From positions 7,874,001 through 7,938,000 of the forward strand of contig CM057141.1 of NCBI GenBank assembly GCA_029964075.1: a DNA stretch of 64,000 nt, given 5' to 3'. The notes below the pieces were generated by a model. That model had not been told where the DNA came from, ran no database searches, and saw only the letters and a list, made by a program, of their open reading frames with translations. Source of the stretch: Patiria pectinifera (lineage: Eukaryota; Echinodermata; Asteroidea; Valvatida; Asterinidae). Both the position numbers and the translations under genes were made by a program. Positions 58,472 through 64,000 of this stretch are shown in pieces (position 1 is the stretch's first letter; each line of letters begins with the position of its first letter).

Positions 58472-58810
58472 TTAACCCTAACTCCCATTTTTGCCAGGAT
58501 GCAACCTCAATCCTGCATAATCCTCCAACTACCTCCATGTAAAAATACAGCCTCGATCCTGCAAAATCCTACGTTGTTTCTTGAATGTGGTCCTTGCAGG
58601 GGTGACCACTGCGTCAATCCTGCAAAATCCTCAAACAATCACAGTCAGTATGTTGAGGCAGAGCCAGTGGCATCCTGGAGCAGTGTGGAGGATTTCAAGT
58701 ACATAATCTACACGTAGGCCTAATTTATGCATGGCTGAGCATAAACAATACAAGGTCCGGCCCAAGACCTTGACACAGTGCTTCCTCCAAAATAGCCACA
58801 CATTTTAAGA
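58472..58810. mobile_element. Telomere-ended self-similar element E6
   Basis: It begins TTAACCCTAACTCCC. It follows the order of E3: CCTCAATCCTGCATAATCCT, the TTCTTGAATGTGGTCCTTG block, GAGGCAGAGCCAGTGGCATC, and CATAAACAATACAAGGTCCG. Truncated at the right near 58810. Confidence 0.65.
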
Positions 58811-59010
58811 CTTTTGGTCCATTTATCAATTCATATTTTGTACACGTATACAAGTTTTTTTCCTATGAAATCAAAGGCATTATCCTTGAATAATCTTATT
58901 TTTCATGATGGTTTGCAATATTGCCAAGTGTTGCATTATCTGTGCATCCTGCAGGGGAGTTGGCTACAATGCTGGATAAAAGGCCATGTTTTTGGCTTTT
59001 CCGCAAAGTT

Positions 59011-59903
59011 GCAGAAAAGCCTTTGTTTTTGTTCTGATTTTTTTTTCTTTCTTCTTCTTTTTGTTCCCTGACAAATCCCATAGACTTTGTACATGTCTTT
59101 TGTCCGCGCCACTTTTGGCATTAATCTTTGTCCTACATCATTCAAAGTTAGCATAGGCATAGTCCCTATAGCAAAGTTGTGTTCCGATAATTGACGTCAT
59201 CATGACATCACCATGGGTCACGTGACGTCATCTGAAAGGTGCATATTTTAAAGTCCTATATCTACAGAACTGTAAGTCCTATTGGGTTGAAACTCGGTAT
59301 GTAGGTAGACCGGGATGTGTTATAGGTAAAAATTGAGGTGACGTCATGATGACGTCGTCTCGCGATTTTATATGAATTTTTGAATTTTTGGACCTTTAAG
59401 CCATATCTCACGAACGCAACATGCAAAATTCAAAATTCTTTTTGCATTATGTATCTTAGGTAATAGGTAAACACACACAATTTTGAAAAATGTGTGACGT
59501 CATCATGACATCGTAAAAAGTGCGATTTTGTGAAAACACATATATAAGGAAAATTCCGATCGTCATGAAACTTGGTGGATAGCTGGATAATGGTACTTGT
59601 ATGCAAAATCCGAAATGCTGTCACCATGACATCATCGGTTGATATTTTATGATTTTTTAAATATTTACAATTTCATTGTTCATTTTTTACCACTTCCAAA
59701 ATTTAACACTTCCTAATTTGGATTGACTTCAAGTTCAGTTCAACATGATGCCATCAACTATTTTTTTTATATTTTATATCTGTTGGTTATACTAGCTCAA
59801 TATAACTTTTTATGAACTTTGAACAATACACATATATACGTACATGACTGCACATTGGCAAAAAAACATAAAGTCCTACAAAAATAATAAGCAGAAAAGC
59901 CTT
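59011..59903. repeat. CRE-palindrome-rich repeat with flanking direct repeats
   Basis: Four perfect TGACGTCA sites (59192, 59223, 59339 and 59495) plus several TGACATCA/GACGTCG variants occur within 450 bases, interleaved with TTGAAACTCGG and TGAAACTTGGTGGAT. GCAGAAAAGCCTT occurs in direct orientation at 59011 and 59891. The second copy follows an A-rich stretch, as a target duplication around a retroposed sequence might. Whether the CRE words bind ATF/CREB here is unknown. Confidence 0.5.
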
Positions 59904-60474
59904 ATGTTCTGTTTTCAAACAGACATACATGTAGATCTCTAGTTGAAATTTGAATCACTTGTGGTTTAATTGCTTTTATCTTTTAAAACTGAAAACATTC
60001 CATTATGACAACATTCCACATGTTTGTACCAATTTTATCTTACTTCAAGTTACGTGTAGGTTTTTTGTAAGCTTCAAGGTAATTTATTGCAAATGATCCT
60101 AAGGGCCTTTGAAATTGACTTCTCTGACGTAGTTTTACCTCCAGCTTCTTTTCCTGCAATACTCAACACTTTCTCATTCACACAAACATGTAGGGAAAAG
60201 TCCGACGTTTTGAAACGTACATGGATTACCAGTACTACTCATAAATTTCTAAAGTTTTGGCTCTCAGGCATGTGACTTTCCTCGGATCGGTTGATATTCT
60301 CTTTTACTTTTTACTTCTCTATGTCATTAAAAATTTAAAAACATTGCTGAGACTGTGAGAGACTTGTAAAGCTTGTTATTTTCTCTTTTTTTGGTGACTT
60401 CCCAATTGCATGCCTGGGAATTGTCTTTTTTCTGCCAGAATTTTTGTGTGGGTATAAAGGCCAAAAAAATATGG

Positions 60475-60605
60475 CAATTTATTTTGTGTACGATCATATG
60501 GAGGTGTCTGCATACAAGTAAAAGGTAAAAGGTAGTAATTGGTAGGTAGGGTACACGGAAGAAGAACTATTTTTTTTGGAGGGGGGCCTTATTACATACA
60601 TTTGC
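60475..60605. repeat. Dispersed repeat R, copy 2
   Basis: Same orientation and block order as 48755-48965, but lacking the middle poly-C portion. Confidence 0.55.
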
Positions 60606-61861
60606 TTCACGTGACAAATGTAGGCCATGAAAATATCACCAATGCTAACCTGTACATATCACCTCCATAAAACTTTACGACGACTCTGTCAAAACAAATG
60701 ACAAGGTTTCTATGAAGTTCACCTCATAAAAATAAAGTACTGGTACACAATTTACAGATATACAGAAACATACGTGTACTGTGCATGGACGTGGACTTGC
60801 ACATTACCATAGCAGTCAACAAACAGTCTCTAAATTATTCTGTTAATAGCCTTTTTTCATCAATTTGGGCTCAAGAGATAACCCCAAAAGGATTACCAAA
60901 ATTTACATCCTTAAAAAAAATTTTTTTTAAAATCCTGTAATCCTTCAAAACCTACATCTGCTTTTGAAATATCTTTGTAGATTAAGGACTGCATATTATG
61001 AATCTACAAAGAGTTGAATGTTTGTACATTGTAGATTCGGAAAACCTGGAAGTCAGAATACCCATGAGTTTAGGATTGACCTGAATACATGAACATTTAC
61101 ATTGACAGTGCAACCAGTGTGATGAATGGTAAATGTCATGATATTTCGCATGCCCTATTTAAAACACCAGGTGCAATTTATCCCAAAAAAGATTGAGGAC
61201 GTAACCTACATAAAAGAAGAAGAAGAAGAAAATGGGCCCCACACATGGTTAAAAGAAACTTTAAAACTCATTTATTTTTCATATCGGCTTTGCAGGTGCA
61301 ATCTGTCCCTTTGCTGGATCATTTTGACAAATCACCAGACTGGATAACGTGTCACATCCAAGACCCATAGTCCCTGTAAATACTCTCGTCTATATTCTAT
61401 CCTCTGCATGTAAGTCTTCGATGACCTATTTCCAACCTGACCTTTCCTCAAGCCTATCTCCATGGCTACCACCATAGATACTGGCGCCATCATCGCTAGG
61501 GCCTTCGGTTCAACCCTCCTCGTCCCCTCGGACAAATTAGACATTACTCGTAAAAAAAAAAAAAAAATTACGTGGGGTCTGGCTCCTGGCAGGCAAATCT
61601 CTAGAGTTCTCCAGTATTTTAAAGACTTATCCAGAGTGTTTACAGTTTGGAGTATGCTTGCTTGAAGTTCCCCATGTGTATTTGATGTGCGTTGAATCAG
61701 AGTTTGACTGAAGTAAATACATGTAGCTGCAGCTGTGTATGGTGTAGAGCTTATTGATCAATTGCAAGGAAACTCACTGTCATAACTTTGTGTCACCAAC
61801 CGGTATATGTGAAGGCTTTTAAAAATATTGATTCAAAAGAAGTAGGAAATTGTATCTCGAG

Positions 61862-62095
61862 CAGCAGTGTAGCCAAAGGGGGGGGGGACATTGTAACCCC
61901 CCCCCCTCAGAAATTTGTTAGTTCTATAAGTGACCATGGTTAACGGGTTAAACAGAAATCGGGGTCCCCCCCAACAGCCAGCACCCCCCCAACTGTAACA
62001 TCCGGCACCCCCCTCCCCTTCCCCAACTGTAACATCAGCACCTCCCCCTTCCCCCACTGGCCCCCTACATGGTGAGAACCCTGGCTACGCTGCTG
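61862..62095. mobile_element. hAT-like MITE, 234 bases, with 8-base target duplication
   Basis: The left end CAGCAGTGTAGCCA and the inverted right end CAGCAGCGTAGCCA form the terminal repeat. Outside lie ATCTCGAG (61854-61861) and ATCTCAAG (62096-62103), an 8-base duplication with one difference, as expected for hAT insertion. The interior is G-rich then C-rich (several CCCCCC runs) with repeated AACTGTAACATC. Confidence 0.75.
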
Positions 62096-62103
62096 ATCTC
62101 AAG

Positions 62104-63081
62104 TAAACTGTACATGTATGTGAAGTGGGTAAATGGCATCCAATATCGAGAAATGGATCTCTAAAAGCATTTTCTGTCCTCTTCTGTGTACTTGGAGTAG
62201 AGACAAATGTTTCATATTTCAAGATATTTGGTCAAAATAATATTTTTGTTTGTAATGTCCTGTTTTGACATACCCGGTCGCGGTCCTAGCTCTATGGACA
62301 TACTCAGCTCAAAAGTGAAGTATCGGGTAGTGAACTAGAATGTAATGTAATCCAGCAAATGTAGTCACCCTGATGTATTGTGAAAGTTTAACATTTGCTT
62401 TTTGGGACATCAAGTTAGCTTCACACTGACATTTCCATGAAGTGTGAACCTGTGTAGAAAGTTTTGTCACAAACCGATGCCAAATATGCTAAAAAAAAAA
62501 GTGGAATACATTTGTCAGAGTAAAACTGATGTATCAAAGAAAAAATGGTGAATTTCTTCTTCTTTTTTAATCCAGTGTAAAATATCATTTGTATTTAGAC
62601 ATTCAACTTGGTATAGATATCAGAATCTTTAATACATGATTATTGCATGTCAAGTCAAGTCCTGCTTTAAGACTCTTTTCTTTTCTTTTTTCCTTTTTTA
62701 AAACAGATAGACTCGAAGCCTGTTGGCTGTATTAACTACATGTATTATCCGAACTCCAATGCAACACCGTGTAATAATAGATTGATATACCACACCCAGC
62801 AAGAATTCCTGCCGACCGTAAATTGTTGATCTCAACACCAGACTCATCATCTCATATAGAACCCTGGAGCCCTTCTAAAAAAACAAATGCACACGAACAT
62901 GTCAATGTCATACCAGGCTGGTTAGTTCAAGGTGATACAACCACAGGATGAAAATGCAGCCCTCGGGAGAATCAAGTGAACTTGACTGCACTTTTCTATC
63001 AACAGATATTCCCCCGCTAATAACCTTTAAGTGACAGCTGGATGTATTTTTTTTCTCTTCTCCTGTTGTCCCCATCTGTAG
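62104..63081. other. Probable intron upstream of the exon at 63082
   Basis: No open frame of note. The last 40 bases form a strong polypyrimidine tract leading to the acceptor. Confidence 0.4.
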
Positions 63082-63210
63082 ATGATTACTGCGTTAGAGG
63101 AACATCTCTCTTTGCGTCTTGGAGGACCACAGCCCAAGATGAAGAACATCGTGCCGGAAAAGATTGTTGACAGAAACTGGGAGCTGCCTTCAAAAGACTG
63201 TCATCTGGTT
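63082..63210 (+). CDS. Internal exon of an unrecognised protein-coding gene
   Basis: A strong acceptor (TTTTTTTTCTCTTCTCCTGTTGTCCCCATCTGTAG, 63047-63081) is followed by 129 bases open in only one frame and then a good donor (GTGAGT, 63211). The product is MITALEEHLSLRLGGPQPKM followed by KNIVPEKIVDRNWELPSKDC and HLV: 43 whole codons, phase 0 on both sides. Codon use is coding-like. The leading ATG may be either an internal methionine or a true start. I do not recognise the family. It lies on the plus strand and the gene should continue beyond 64000. Confidence 0.6.
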
Positions 63211-64000
63211 GTGAGTCAAGTTGTCCGAACCGAAAGTCGGTTGGTATTCACAGCATAGAAAGTGGCTACAATATGTCAAGTCCAATTATTGTACGCTGGT
63301 TAATCCGATGTTTGTATCCGGCTTATTCTTGTAGCAACACAAAAGTGAATTCTTGGGGATTAGTGGGTTATTTTTAGACCTTGGCTTTTCCTTTACATCG
63401 TTTTTTTTTTTTTTTTTTGGTGGTCAAACTGGAGTAAGGTAAGACGATAACAACAAAATTATGTTCAGGAGGTCTTTCAGTGATGTATACATGTTAATTC
63501 CCGACAGCGTTGTGCTAGGGATTCTAACAAACAATTTCTACATCAATTATGCGAATTCGAACCTGTAGCAGGTTGAGGTCACATGACTAACATAACCAAT
63601 CAAATTAAGAGCTGTTGAGTCAGCCATTTCCACCCAATCACACTCCTCCGAGACCTCGTAATAAACTGTTTTGGCTTTCAGAAATCATGGACTTCAGGGT
63701 AACGTGATCAAGGAGCCTTCGGCAGAACTCATGAAATGCAAATTTTTAAAATTGGCTTAAAATTTTGATTTTTTTTTTTTTTTTTTTTTAAGAAAAAGCA
63801 TTAAAAATTGTTACTTTAGAATTTGAAAGCTGTTTTCTTCCTTCAGAGTTTGAAATCTGTTTAGGAAAATCAGTGTAGCAGATTTTATATTGCAACAGGA
63901 CGTCTGAAGTTACAAATTTCAAAGACAACTGAGGTCAGAGTGAATGCTGAACTCTATATGGAGGTTTACATGTACAGCACATGAATGTAGTTTCTTATGT
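63211..64000. other. Probable intron, nothing recognised
   Basis: Long T runs at about 63400-63418 and 63769-63789; no further exon found before the window ends. Confidence 0.4.

Noticed and set aside
61440..61567. Possible SINE (GGTTCAACCC resembling a polymerase III B box, followed by an A run)
   Set aside because: No A box at the right distance and no tRNA-like fold upstream; the A run is short and no flanking duplication was found.

Overview
This is animal nuclear DNA: AT-rich, with sparse genes, long introns bounded by GT/AG sites, and many DNA transposons. Reiterated TACATGTA-type words, poly-C/poly-G runs and the style of the gene families suggest a marine invertebrate deuterostome, most likely an echinoderm or relative. 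That taxonomic guess is inference. I see no rRNA, tRNA, CRISPR array or bacterial-type operon.

Genes. (1) On the minus strand, from about 21.8 kb down to 3.3 kb, lies the 5' part of an SLC7-family light-chain amino acid transporter of the LAT1/LAT2 group. It has a TATA box, a noncoding first exon with an upstream ORF, and five coding exons (305 residues). All exons join in phase; the gene continues beyond base 1. (2) On the minus strand at 29.3-26.0 kb, five short exons rebuild a complete 137-residue protein with one C-terminal LIM domain. Its tiny first coding exon encodes MAYLQ, and a TATA box sits about 175 bases upstream of the start codon. (3) On the plus strand at 30.6-32.4 kb is a complete intronless BTB-BACK-Kelch gene of 587 residues, a probable cullin-3 substrate adaptor, with its own TATA box. 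The LIM and Kelch genes are head to head, with about 1.05 kb between their TATA boxes. (4) At 63.08-63.21 kb is one well-bounded plus-strand exon of an unrecognised gene. A weaker exon candidate lies at 42.5 kb.

The rest is introns and intergenic DNA dominated by non-autonomous elements. These include a TTAA-flanked MITE family with a central palindrome (ends or copies at 1, 5.6, 17.7-18.7 and 37.2 kb), another TTAA MITE at 22.2 kb, a pogo/Tigger-like 1.8 kb element at 1.36 kb, two hAT-like elements at 4.3 and 61.9 kb, long foldbacks at 24.6, 45.0 and 19.8 kb, and a LINE 3' tail near 12.1 kb.

Two repeat systems stand out. First, two near-identical elements of about 1.97 kb (34.2 and 50.9 kb) lie in inverted orientation 14.7 kb apart. 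They share a 12-base terminal inverted repeat, and each carries eight perfect copies of a 14-base iteron (GGTAACGGAAGGAC) in a conserved + + + + - - + + order. A diverged relative with a different iteron may lie at 14.8-15.4 kb. Second, at least six loci share telomere-like ends (TTAACCCTAAC...GTTAGGGTTAA), while their interiors are built from short self-similar words that differ between members.
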